Part shown: positions 9,283 through 16,701 of the stretch, piece by piece | Layout: every line of letters begins with the position of its first letter | Numbering within the stretch: the first letter of the stretch is position 1 | Made by a program: the position numbers and the translations under genes | Notes under the pieces: model-generated | The model's input: only the letters and a program-made list of their open reading frames with translations | Told to the model about the DNA's origin: nothing | Databases searched by the model: none | Origin: an uncultured Modestobacter sp. | Lineage (GTDB): Bacteria; Actinomycetota; Actinomycetes; Mycobacteriales; Geodermatophilaceae | NCBI RefSeq assembly: GCF_947486615.1 | Contig: NZ_CANKUD010000004.1 | Span: 372,001-436,000 of the forward strand | DNA: 64,000 bases | Direction of reading: 5' to 3'

Positions 9283-10420
9283 GCCGGGCCGCCTGCCGGG
9301 TGAGGTGGTCGCGCTCGGCAGTGGTGGGTGCCTTGGCGGCGGCCTCGGCGTAGAGGTGCGCCGCCGTCGCCGGGTCGCCGTCCTTCTCGTGCAGGTACGC
9401 GGCGACCGCGCGGTGGCGGGGGAGTGCGTCGTCCAGTTCGGCGAGCGCCGTCAGGCCGGCGCGCGGACCGTCGACCTCGCCGACGGCGACCGCGCGGTTG
9501 AGCCGCACCACCGGGCTGCCGGTCAGCCGGAGCAGCTGCTCGTCGTACCACTCCACGATCTGCACCCAGTCGGTCTCCGCGGCCGTGCGCGCGTCGGCAT
9601 GCAGCGCCGCGATGGCGGCCTGCGCTTGGTACTCGCCCAGCCGGTCCCGGGCCAGGGCCGCCTGCAGCAGTCGATGCCCTCGCCGATCAGCGCGGTGTCC
9701 CACCGGCTCCGGTCCTGCTCGGCGAGGGGCACCAGGCTGCCGCCGGGTGTGGTCCGGGCGGCGCGGCGGGCGTGGTGGAGCAGCATCAGCGCGAGCAGCC
9801 CTGCCACCTCGGGGTGGTCGACCGCGGCCGCCAGCTGCCGGGTGAGCCGGATGGCCTCCGCGGCCAGGTCGACATCCCCGGAGTGGCCTTCGTTGAACAC
9901 CAGGTAGAGCACCCGCAACACGGTCGCGACGTCGCCGGGCTCGTCGAACCGGACGCCGGAGACGGTGCGCTTGGCCCGGCTGATCCGCTGCGCCATCGTC
10001 GGCTCGGGCACCAGGTGGGCCGCGGCGATCTGCCGGGTGGTCACGGCCGCCGACGGCGCGCAGCGTGAGCGCCACCGCGGACGCGGGCGTCAGGGACGGG
10101 TGGGCGCAGAGGAAATACAGCTGCAGCGTGTCGTCCGACGGGGGCACCGGCCCGGACGGCAGTTCGTCGGCGACGGTCTCCTCCCGGCGACGGCGGGTGG
10201 TCTCCGCCCGGGTCGCGTCGAGGAACCTGCGCCAGGCGACGGTCACCAACCAGCCTGTCGGGTCCCGCGGCGGCGTGGCCGGCCAGCTGCGCACCGCCTC
10301 GACCAGTGCCTCCTGGACGGCGTCCTCGGCCGCCGCTAAGTCGGCTCCGCGACGGACGAGGACGCCGAGCACGGTCGGCACCAGGCTGCGCACCAGGACG
10401 TCGTCCACCGGCGGGGTCAC
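9203..10420 (-). pseudogene. ECF42-type sigma factor gene with two compensating frameshifts
   Basis: N-terminal sigma region 2 (ADLAAAEDAVQEALVEAV) and the long C-terminal extension (ARDRLGEYQAQAAIAALHA) are in one frame. Sigma region 4 and the following stretch (TTRQIAAAHLVPEPTMAQR, YLVFNEGHSG) lie in another frame between about 9671 and 10044. An extra base near 10045 (GGC-GGC-CGTG) and a missing base near 9671 restore and break the frame. Read straight, the middle 125 residues would be nonsense, so the gene is dead unless these are sequencing errors. The GTG start at 10420 overlaps the stop of the DGPF gene (GTGA). ECF42 sigma factors are known partners of DGPF proteins. The reading frame also runs past the usual C-terminus into the MFS gene. 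Confidence 0.75.
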
Positions 10421-10824
10421 TCGGTGATGGTGGGGGGCGCGCCCAGGAACGGGCGCAGCTCGAGCCACTCGCGGATCGGCTCACCGCCCGGGCCGGGGGC
10501 CGCCGACAGCTGCCCGGCCAGCTCGACGGCGCGCTCGTGGGTGTCGACGTCGATCACCATCCAGCCGGCGACGAGGTCCTTGGTCTCGGCGAACGGGCCG
10601 TCGGTGACCGGCGGGCGGCCCTCGCCGTCGTAGCGGACCCACCGGCCCTCGGGTGCGAGCGCCTGGCCGTCGACGAACTCGCCGGTCCGCTCCAGCTCGG
10701 CCGCGAAGTCGTTCATGTACTGGACGTGGGCCGCGACCTCGTCCGGCGTCCACTGGTCCATCGGTGCGCAGTCGAGCGACTTCGACGTGCTGCGGTAGTG
10801 CTTGAGCATCAGGTACTTGGCCAT
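10417..10824 (-). CDS. DGPF / YCII-domain protein linked to ECF42 sigma factor
   Basis: A 135-residue YCII-related protein with the diagnostic VTDGPFAETKDLVAGW motif. DGPF proteins are encoded next to and regulated by ECF42 sigma factors; their biochemical activity is unclear. The stop codon overlaps the GTG of the downstream sigma gene, so the two are translationally coupled. Confidence 0.88.
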   Translation of the reverse strand: MAKYLMLKHYRSTSKSLDCAPMDQWTPDEVAAHVQYMNDFAAELERTGEFVDGQALAPEGRWVRYDGEGRPPVTDGPFAETKDLVAGWMVIDVDTHERAVELAGQLSAAPGPGGEPIREWLELRPFLGAPPTITE

Positions 10825-11068
10825 CGCGGCTCTCCTCGGTGCCGGTGCGGCCCATCGTGGCCGCGAACACCCCAGGGACGGAACCACCTCCTGGTTCTCG
10901 ACATCGGGTGGCGGTGGCGCTCGGGCGTTCTCCTCGGGGATGGTCCGACGACGGCCCTCGAACGGGTTGTCCAGGGCCTCCGATGATCTGCGGACAGGCG
11001 CCTGGCCTGCTGTTCCGGGGCGTCCAGAGGTCTTCCGACCGGGCAGGTCTCCCGGGACGGGAGCACCG

Positions 11069-11173
11069 GTCGACGGCGCCGTGCCGGTCGGTGGATGCGC
11101 CGACCGGGCTGCCGGCGCCGAAGGTGGCCATCGTGACGACCGCGTCGGTGCACTCGGTGAGGGGCCGTGGCCC
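11069..11173 (-). pseudogene. Remnant of a short-chain dehydrogenase gene (C-terminal ~35 codons)
   Basis: On the minus strand this stretch encodes GPRPLTECTDAVVTMAT and then TDRHGAVD. It aligns without gaps to the C-terminus of the intact SDR at 26812-27507 (GPQTVTEGTDAIVVMAT, TDRHGAVG). The DNA is also visibly similar. There is no start, no NAD-binding or catalytic region, and the frame continues into unrelated sequence. The remaining parts of 10825-11286 contain no gene apart from this and the boxes at 11176-11210. Confidence 0.75.
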
Positions 11174-11175
11174 GG

Positions 11176-11210
11176 AGGACCTTCGTCCCGTGGGCGGGGA
11201 CGCACGACCC
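11176..11210 (+). promoter_or_regulatory. Two tandem DevR/DosR-like boxes upstream of the stress protein
   Basis: AGGACCTTCGTCCC (11176-11189) matches the DosR core GGGACTWWAGTCCC at 11 of 14 positions. GGGACGCACGACCC (11197-11210) matches at 10 of 14. Their starts are 21 nt apart, two helical turns, as is common for paired DosR sites. They lie about 77-110 nt before the start codon of a universal stress protein, a classic DosR target class. Confidence 0.5.
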
Positions 11211-11286
11211 GGCGACATGGGCGGCGCTGCGCGGGAGGGTCGGGGTGGGCCCGGAAGAGGTCCGGGCCCGGAGCCGAGGAGTGGTC

Positions 11287-12264
11287 ATGACCGAGACGGA
11301 TGTCCAGCGGACCGGTGGCGCCGACGGTGGAGCCCGGCCCCGCGTCGTCGTCGGCGTGGACGGTTCGGCCGGCTCGCGTGCGGCGCTGGTGCACGCCCTC
11401 CTCACCGCGGCCCGCACCGGCGCCGAGGTCGAGGTGGTGGCGGCGTACCAGGTCGCCGCCACCTGGTGGGCCGGGCCCGAGCTGGCCGGCGTGCTGCCCA
11501 CGGAGGAGGTCGCCGACGCCACCACCCAGGCGATCGGGACCTTCGTCCAGGAAGTGCGCAACGACCTGGCGGTGATCGGTGCCCAGGGTGCGGCAGATGT
11601 GCCCGTGCAGCTCACCGTCGGCGCCGGCCCGGCCGCCCAGCTGCTGGTGAGGCGCGCCGCGGGCGCCGCCGTGCTGGTGGTCGGCAACCGCGGCCGGGGT
11701 GCGGTGCGCAGCGCGCTGCTCGGCTCGGTCGCCCTGCACTGCGTGACGCACGCGCCCTGCCGGGTCGTCGTGGTGCACCGCGCCCCGGCCGACCAGGCGC
11801 GGCAGCACACCGTCGTCGTCGGTGTCGACGGCTCGGCGCCGTCCCGCGCGGCCCTCGCCGTGGCCATCGAGGAGGCTGCCCGGCTCGGGGCCGACGTCGA
11901 GGCGGTCGCCACCTTCACCCTCTCCGACCACTGGACCGACGGCCTCAGCCGGTCGCTGCCCACGGTCGCCGAGATCACCGCCGACGTGCAGAGCCGGCTC
12001 GACGGCGCGGTCGCCGACGTGCTCCGCGGCGCCGACCACCCGGGCGGGACGGCGCCCACCGTGTCGACCGTGGTGGTGGAGGGCGCGCCCTCCGACGTCC
12101 TCGTGCGGCGGGCGGCCGACGCCGAGCTGCTGGTGGTGGGCAGCCGCGGTCGCGGGCAGGTGCGCGGCCTGCTGCTGGGCTCGGTGGGCCTGCACTGCGC
12201 CATGCACGGCCCGTGCCCGGTGCTGGTCGTCCGGCCCGTCGCCGAGGTGGCCGCGGCCGGCTGA
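11287..12264 (+). CDS. Universal stress protein with two UspA domains
   Basis: A protein of 325 residues with two tandem UspA folds. Each starts with a VVVGVDGSAxSRAAL strand-loop and ends with the ATP-binding G-x2-G-x9-G(S) motif (GNRGRGAVRSALLGS and GSRGRGQVRGLLLGS). Double-domain USPs of this kind are DosR-regulated in mycobacteria and act in hypoxic survival. GAGGAG five bases before the ATG at 11287 supports the start. devR follows 77 bp downstream on the same strand. Confidence 0.93.
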   Translation: MTETDVQRTGGADGGARPRVVVGVDGSAGSRAALVHALLTAARTGAEVEVVAAYQVAATWWAGPELAGVLPTEEVADATTQAIGTFVQEVRNDLAVIGAQGAADVPVQLTVGAGPAAQLLVRRAAGAAVLVVGNRGRGAVRSALLGSVALHCVTHAPCRVVVVHRAPADQARQHTVVVGVDGSAPSRAALAVAIEEAARLGADVEAVATFTLSDHWTDGLSRSLPTVAEITADVQSRLDGAVADVLRGADHPGGTAPTVSTVVVEGAPSDVLVRRAADAELLVVGSRGRGQVRGLLLGSVGLHCAMHGPCPVLVVRPVAEVAAAG

Positions 12265-12277
12265 GCCGGCCGCGGCC
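12249..12277 (+). terminator. Perfect hairpin with the stop codon as its loop
   Basis: Arms GGCCGCGGCCGGC (12249-12261) and GCCGGCCGCGGCC (12265-12277) pair over 13 bp, and the three-base loop is the TGA stop codon of the stress-protein gene. It probably acts as a terminator or mRNA 3' stabiliser. Confidence 0.6.
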
Positions 12278-12329
12278 TGCGGGGGAGCGGGCGGTCGGGT
12301 GGGCGCCGGGGAGGCCGGTCGGTGGTGCC

Positions 12330-12335
12330 TAAGCT
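12330..12335 (+). promoter_or_regulatory. -10 element of devR (leaderless)
   Basis: TAAGCT ends six bases before the GTG start at 12342, which places the expected transcription start at the start codon. No ribosome-binding site and no good -35 hexamer are visible. Confidence 0.5.
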
Positions 12336-12341
12336 GGCCCG

Positions 12342-13013
12342 GTGACCGCCCAGGCCGAGCAGGACACCATCCGGGTCTTCCTCCTCGACGACCACGAGAT
12401 CGTCCGCCGCGGGGTGGCCGACGTGCTGGAGACCGACCCCGGCATCGTCGTGGTGGGAGAAGCGAAGAACGCCGCCGAGGCGCTGGCCCGGGTGCCGGCG
12501 CTGCGCCCGGACGTCGCGGTGCTCGACGTGCGGCTGCCCGACGGCGACGGCGTCTCGGTGTGCCGCGAGCTGCGGTCGAGCATGCCCGACCTCAAGGTCG
12601 TCATGCTCACCAGCTACAGCGACGACGAGGCGCTGTTCGAGGCGATCATGGCCGGCGCCTCGGGCTACCTGCTCAAGCAGATCCTCGGGCAGGACCTGGT
12701 CGCCGGAGTGCGCACGGTGGCCGCCGGCGGCTCGCTGCTGGACCCGACGGCCGCCGCCGCGGTGATGCAGCGGATGCGCCGTTCCGCCGAGCCCACCGGC
12801 CCGCTGGCCAAGCTCAGCGAGCAGGAGCGCACCGTGCTGGAGCTGATCGGTGAGGGGCTGACCAACCGGCAGATCGGCGAGCGGATGTTCCTCGCCGAGA
12901 AGACGATCAAGAACTACGTGTCCCACCTGCTGGCCAAGCTCGGCCTCGAACGCCGCACCCAGGCCGCCATCCTCGCCACCGAGCTGCGCGGTCCGGGCCG
13001 GCCCTCGCAGTGA
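12342..13013 (+). CDS. devR: NarL/LuxR-family response regulator, DevR/DosR type
   Basis: A protein of 223 residues. A receiver domain (DDHE acidic pocket, phosphoacceptor Asp in [13 protein letters not shown], Lys in YLLKQ) is joined to a LuxR helix-turn-helix with [18 protein letters not shown]. The C-terminal segment [19 protein letters not shown] and the ERRTQAA tail are nearly those of mycobacterial DevR/DosR, the master regulator of the hypoxia and nitric-oxide response. The kinase gene is next door but convergent. Candidate target boxes lie near 11.2, 18.0 and 25.2 kb. Confidence 0.92.
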   Translation: MTAQAEQDTIRVFLLDDHEIVRRGVADVLETDPGIVVVGEAKNAAEALARVPALRPDVAVLDVRLPDGDGVSVCRELRSSMPDLKVVMLTSYSDDEALFEAIMAGASGYLLKQILGQDLVAGVRTVAAGGSLLDPTAAAAVMQRMRRSAEPTGPLAKLSEQERTVLELIGEGLTNRQIGERMFLAEKTIKNYVSHLLAKLGLERRTQAAILATELRGPGRPSQ

Positions 13014-13041
13014 GCTGAGGGCGCAGGCCCGGGCTCAGCTC
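13012..13041. terminator. Bidirectional hairpin between devR and devS
   Basis: GAGCTGAG (13012-13019) and CTCAGCTC (13034-13041) form an inverted repeat that covers both convergent stop codons, with a GC-rich loop able to pair further. Confidence 0.45.
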
Positions 13042-14783
13042 TCGCTGCGGGCCGGCAGCGGGACGTGCCAGCGCAACCGGGTGCCGCCCTCGGCGACCCG
13101 CTGCGCCGAGGCGCTGCCGCCGCGGGCCAGCGCCCGCCGCTCCAGGTTGCCCAGCCCGCTGCGGGCCACCAGCGGGTCGATGCCGCACCCGTCGTCCAGC
13201 ACCTCCACGACCACCTCGTCACCGACGTCCAGGGTGACGGTCACGTGCCGGGCGGCGGCGTGCCGGGCGGTGTTGGTCACCCCCTCCCGGACGACGGCCT
13301 CGACGTCGGCGGCCAGCGCACCGGTGACCAGGGCGTCGACCGCGCCGGACATCCGCACCGTGGGGTGCAGGCCGGGCTCGGCGGCGGCGGTGACGACGTC
13401 CAGCACCCGCCGGCGCAGGCTGTCCGCGGTGCTCGCGCCGTCGGTGGTGTGCAGGTCGAAGATGGTGGTCCGGATGTCCCGCACCGTCTCGTCCAGCTGG
13501 TCGACGACGCCGCGCAGCCGCTGCTGCACGACGTCGTCCCGCACCCGGGTGGCCGCCGCCTGCAGGCTCAGACCGGCGGCGAACAGCCGCTGGATGACGT
13601 GGTCGTGCAGGTCCCGGGCGATCCGGTCGCGGTCCTCGTAGACGTCCAGCCGGCGGGCCACCTGCTGGCGGGCCACCATGTCCAGCGCCAGCCCCACCTG
13701 GTCGGCGAACGCGGCGACCAGCGGTCCCAGCGCCGGGTCGAACGGCTGCGCGCCGCCGCGTCGCACGGCGACGACGATCGCCGGCCAGGCATCGGTGCGC
13801 TCCAGCGGCACCCCGATCGCCGGCCCCCACGGGGCCCGGCCGGTGGGCGCCCCCGGCAGCAGGCCGGTCAGGTCGAGGGAGGAGACCGCGCCGGCGGACA
13901 GCACCGCCCGCAGCGCCGGGGTGTCCTCCGGGGGGAGCCGGGCACCGGTGACGTCGGCCAGCTCGGGGCCGCTGCTCTGCGCCTGCACCTGGTAGGTGTC
14001 GGTGTCCGGCAGCGCGACCAGCAGCCACGTCGCGTCCGCGCCGGTCAGCGTGCGCACCCGGTCGGCCACCAGCTGCAGCGCGGTGTCCGGCGAGGCCCCG
14101 CCGAGCAGGGCGACCCGGACGTCGGCCACCGCCTCCTGCCACCGCCGCCGCACCTGGCCCTGCTCGTAGAGCCGGGCGTTGTCGATCGCGATGCCCGCGG
14201 CCCCGGCCAGCGCGACCAGCACCGCCTCGTCCTCTGCGGTGAACTCGCCGTCGCGCTTCTCGGTCAGGTAGAGGTTGCCGTAGACCTCGCCGCGCACCCG
14301 CACCGGAGCACCCAGGAACGAGCGCATCCGCGGGTGGTCCGCCGGGATGCCGACGGCGGCGGGGTGCTGGCTGAGGTCGCCGAGCCGCAGCGGCCGGGGA
14401 TCGGTGATGAGCTGGCCGAGCAGCCCCTTGCCCTCCGGCGGCGGTCCGCTGAGCGCCGGGTGGCCCTCGGGCAGGCCGACGGTGATGAAGTCGCCGAGGC
14501 CGCCGCCGGGCCGCAGCACGCCGAGGGCGCCGTACCGGGCGTCGACCAGCCCGGTGGCCGCCGCCACGATCCGGCGCAGCGTGGTGTCCAGGTCCAGCCC
14601 GGCGGAGACGCTGAGGAACGCATCGAGCAGGTCCTGCACCCGGGCCTGGGTGCGGGCGACCGTGGCCAGCCGGTCCTGCACCTCGCCGATCAGCTCGGTC
14701 AGCCGCATGCCGGCCAGCGCGGGGGTGGAGGCGGGTGCGGCAGTGGCGTCGTCCGGCTCCCAGGGCGTTGCTGCGGTGCTCAT
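13035..14783 (-). CDS. devS: GAF-domain sensor histidine kinase, DevS/DosS type
   Basis: A protein of 582 residues without membrane segments: two GAF domains (about residues 55-205 and 225-380), a HisKA_3 dimerisation domain with phospho-acceptor His in RDLHDHVIQRLF, and a HATPase domain (DDGCGI, GLGNLERRA). DosS of M. tuberculosis binds haem through a His in HPPMRTFLG; the matching segment here is HPRMRSFLG with His150, so O2/NO/CO sensing through haem is likely but unproven. The ATG at 14783 gives the N-terminal length seen in DosS; in-frame alternatives are 14795 (ATG) and 14834 (GTG). It lies 54 nt downstream of a PPOX-type gene and probably shares its transcript. Confidence 0.9.
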   Translation of the reverse strand: MSTAATPWEPDDATAAPASTPALAGMRLTELIGEVQDRLATVARTQARVQDLLDAFLSVSAGLDLDTTLRRIVAAATGLVDARYGALGVLRPGGGLGDFITVGLPEGHPALSGPPPEGKGLLGQLITDPRPLRLGDLSQHPAAVGIPADHPRMRSFLGAPVRVRGEVYGNLYLTEKRDGEFTAEDEAVLVALAGAAGIAIDNARLYEQGQVRRRWQEAVADVRVALLGGASPDTALQLVADRVRTLTGADATWLLVALPDTDTYQVQAQSSGPELADVTGARLPPEDTPALRAVLSAGAVSSLDLTGLLPGAPTGRAPWGPAIGVPLERTDAWPAIVVAVRRGGAQPFDPALGPLVAAFADQVGLALDMVARQQVARRLDVYEDRDRIARDLHDHVIQRLFAAGLSLQAAATRVRDDVVQQRLRGVVDQLDETVRDIRTTIFDLHTTDGASTADSLRRRVLDVVTAAAEPGLHPTVRMSGAVDALVTGALAADVEAVVREGVTNTARHAAARHVTVTLDVGDEVVVEVLDDGCGIDPLVARSGLGNLERRALARGGSASAQRVAEGGTRLRWHVPLPARSES

Positions 14784-14837
14784 CCCCGCCAGCATCCCCT
14801 GGGGCGCGGCGGAGGGATCACCCGGCGTCCGCACGGC

Positions 14838-15311
14838 TCAGTCCGGAACCGGCGTCGGCTCGGGCACCAGCGCCCGGACGGCGGCCGGCGCACCGGCTGC
14901 CACCCGCAACCGACGGCCGTGCACCAGCCGGATCCCGATCGCGACGTAGCAGCGCTCGCCCGCCGGTGCCCAGGCGCGCGTGCCGAGCAGGTCGAGCTCG
15001 CCGATCCCCGCCGGGTCGCTGATCAGCCGCGACGTGCCGACCACGGTGACGTGCCACCCGGTGCGGCCGAGGACGTCGTAGTCGTCCACCTCGAAGGCGA
15101 CGACGGTGCCGCGGCTCGCGGCCGCCACCGTGCTGCCCTGCTGGGTGGGGACGACGATCTCGCCGCGGTCGACCGTGAAGGACACCGGCTGGATCGCCGG
15201 CAACGCCCCCTCGGTGAACGCGATCCGGCCGATCGTCGCCGTCGCCAGCAACGCCCGGCACTCGCCGTCGTCGAGCACGTCCAGCACGCGGTCCCGCTGC
15301 ACCGTCAGCAC
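14838..15311 (-). CDS. Pyridoxamine 5'-phosphate oxidase-like flavin/F420-binding protein
   Basis: A 157-residue split beta-barrel protein of the pyridoxamine-5-phosphate oxidase-like superfamily (GRIAFTEGALPAIQPVSF, then VVAFEVDDYD and GWHVTVVGTSRLI). Such proteins bind FMN, F420 or haem; the substrate cannot be told. Similar genes occur in the DosR regulon of mycobacteria, and this one sits just upstream of devS on the same strand. The GTG at 15311 is supported by AGGAG six bases upstream. Confidence 0.82.
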   Translation of the reverse strand: MLTVQRDRVLDVLDDGECRALLATATIGRIAFTEGALPAIQPVSFTVDRGEIVVPTQQGSTVAAASRGTVVAFEVDDYDVLGRTGWHVTVVGTSRLISDPAGIGELDLLGTRAWAPAGERCYVAIGIRLVHGRRLRVAAGAPAAVRALVPEPTPVPD

Positions 15312-15360
15312 GGCGACTCCTCTGTCTCGTGGCGGTTGACCCGGACCCCCGGGACGACGA

Positions 15361-15389
15361 CCGGGCCCCTCGTCGTGCGAGGGGCCCGG
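15361..15389 (-). terminator. Terminator after hmp
   Basis: A perfect 12-bp stem (CCGGGCCCCTCG with CGAGGGGCCCGG) and a TCGTG loop, 20 nt beyond the hmp stop codon. It separates narK-hmp from the PPOX-devS transcript. Confidence 0.75.
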
Positions 15390-15408
15390 CCGTCGGGTGC
15401 GGGTGCGG

Positions 15409-16662
15409 TCAGCGGGCGTCGGCCGGGGCGGCGACGGTCTCCGGCGCCGGCTCGCTGGCCAGGTCGGCCTGCCACAGGTCCGGGCCGAACACCTCGTACT
15501 GGATGTCCTTGGGCGGCACGCCCAGGCCGATGAGCTGGCTGCGCACGGCCTTCATGAACGGCAGCGGGCCGCACAGGTAGTACCCGGCGCCTGCCGGCAG
15601 GTCGACGCCGCTCAGGTCCATCCGCCCGGTGTGCACGGCGTCCGCGGCGAGCTCGCTGTCCCCGCCGTCCTCGTACCAGACCTGCACCCGGGCGCCGGGC
15701 AGCGCGGCCATGTCGTCCAGCAGCTGCCGGCGGAGCGCGAAGGTGGACTCCGCCGTGTCGGCGTGCAGCACGGTGATCGGCAGGTGCGAGCCCGCGGCCA
15801 CCAGGTGCGAGACCATCCCGGCCGTCGGGGTGACGCCGATGCCGCCGCTGACGAACACCACCGGCCGGCCGGAGTCGTCCAGCACGACGTCGCCGAAGGG
15901 CACCGAGATGGTCAGCCGGTCACCGACGGCCACGGTGTCGTGCAGCAGGGTGGAGACCTCGCCGGCCGGCTTGCCGTTGCCGGCGACCCGCTTCACCGAG
16001 AACTGCAGGTGCTCGCCGTCGTCGGCCCGGGTGAGGCTGTACTGCCGGGGCTGGTGCACGCCGTCGGGCATGAGCGCCTGCACCGAGATGTACTGGCCCG
16101 GCAGCGAGGAGCGCACCAGCCGGTCGTCGCCCCGCTTGACCCGGAAGGTGACCACGTCCGGGGTCTCCTGCACCCGCTCGGTGACCTCCCACTCGCGCCA
16201 GACGGCGTCCGGGGTGACGGCGCGGGCGCTGTACAGGCCGCGCTCCATGTTGATCAGGGCGTTGGCCATCAGCCAGTAGACCTCGTCCCATGCCGCGGCG
16301 ACCTCCGGGGTGACCGCCTCACCGAGGACGTCGACGATCGCCCAGAACAGGTTGTCGTGCACGACCTGGTACTGGTCGGGGCGCAGGCCCAGCGAGGCGT
16401 GCTTGTGCGCGATCCGGGACAGCAGCGCCTCCGGCACCTCCTCCGGGTTCTTCAGCAGCGTGCTGGCGAACACCGCCACCGAGCCGGCGAGCGCGACCTG
16501 CTGGGTGCCCTCGGCCTGGTTGCCGCGGTTGAACAGGCCGTCGAGCAGCTCGGGGTGCTCGCCGAACATGTGCGCATAGAAGCGCCGGGCGATCTCCTCG
16601 ATGTTGTCGGCGACCACCGGGAGGGTGGCCTCGATGACCGGGCGCGACGTGTCGGACAGCAT
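15409..16662 (-). CDS. hmp: Flavohemoglobin (nitric oxide dioxygenase)
   Basis: A protein of 417 residues: an N-terminal globin domain with the proximal haem His in HKHASLGLRPDQY, then an FAD-binding ferredoxin-reductase domain (RQYSLT), and an NAD-binding domain (GGIGVTPTAGM and YYLCGPLPFM). It converts NO and O2 to nitrate using NAD(P)H. It lies 39 nt downstream of narK on the same strand, so import of nitrate or nitrite and removal of the NO formed from it are probably expressed together. Confidence 0.95.
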   Translation of the reverse strand: MLSDTSRPVIEATLPVVADNIEEIARRFYAHMFGEHPELLDGLFNRGNQAEGTQQVALAGSVAVFASTLLKNPEEVPEALLSRIAHKHASLGLRPDQYQVVHDNLFWAIVDVLGEAVTPEVAAAWDEVYWLMANALINMERGLYSARAVTPDAVWREWEVTERVQETPDVVTFRVKRGDDRLVRSSLPGQYISVQALMPDGVHQPRQYSLTRADDGEHLQFSVKRVAGNGKPAGEVSTLLHDTVAVGDRLTISVPFGDVVLDDSGRPVVFVSGGIGVTPTAGMVSHLVAAGSHLPITVLHADTAESTFALRRQLLDDMAALPGARVQVWYEDGGDSELAADAVHTGRMDLSGVDLPAGAGYYLCGPLPFMKAVRSQLIGLGVPPKDIQYEVFGPDLWQADLASEPAPETVAAPADAR

Positions 16663-16701
16663 GGTTCTCCTTGCGTAGGGGGTTGAGCTCGTGGTCCTTG
16701 A

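Noticed and set aside
10481-11218. A 245-codon open frame spanning the DGPF gene and the upstream region on the minus strand
   Set aside because: It reads the DGPF gene out of frame; only its first part, matching the SDR C-terminus, carries meaning, and that is reported as a gene remnant.
15340-15360. DevR-like box upstream of the PPOX-devS transcript
   Set aside because: The GGGACGACGACCGG stretch matches the DosR core at only about half of the positions and is better explained as the edge of the hmp terminator.
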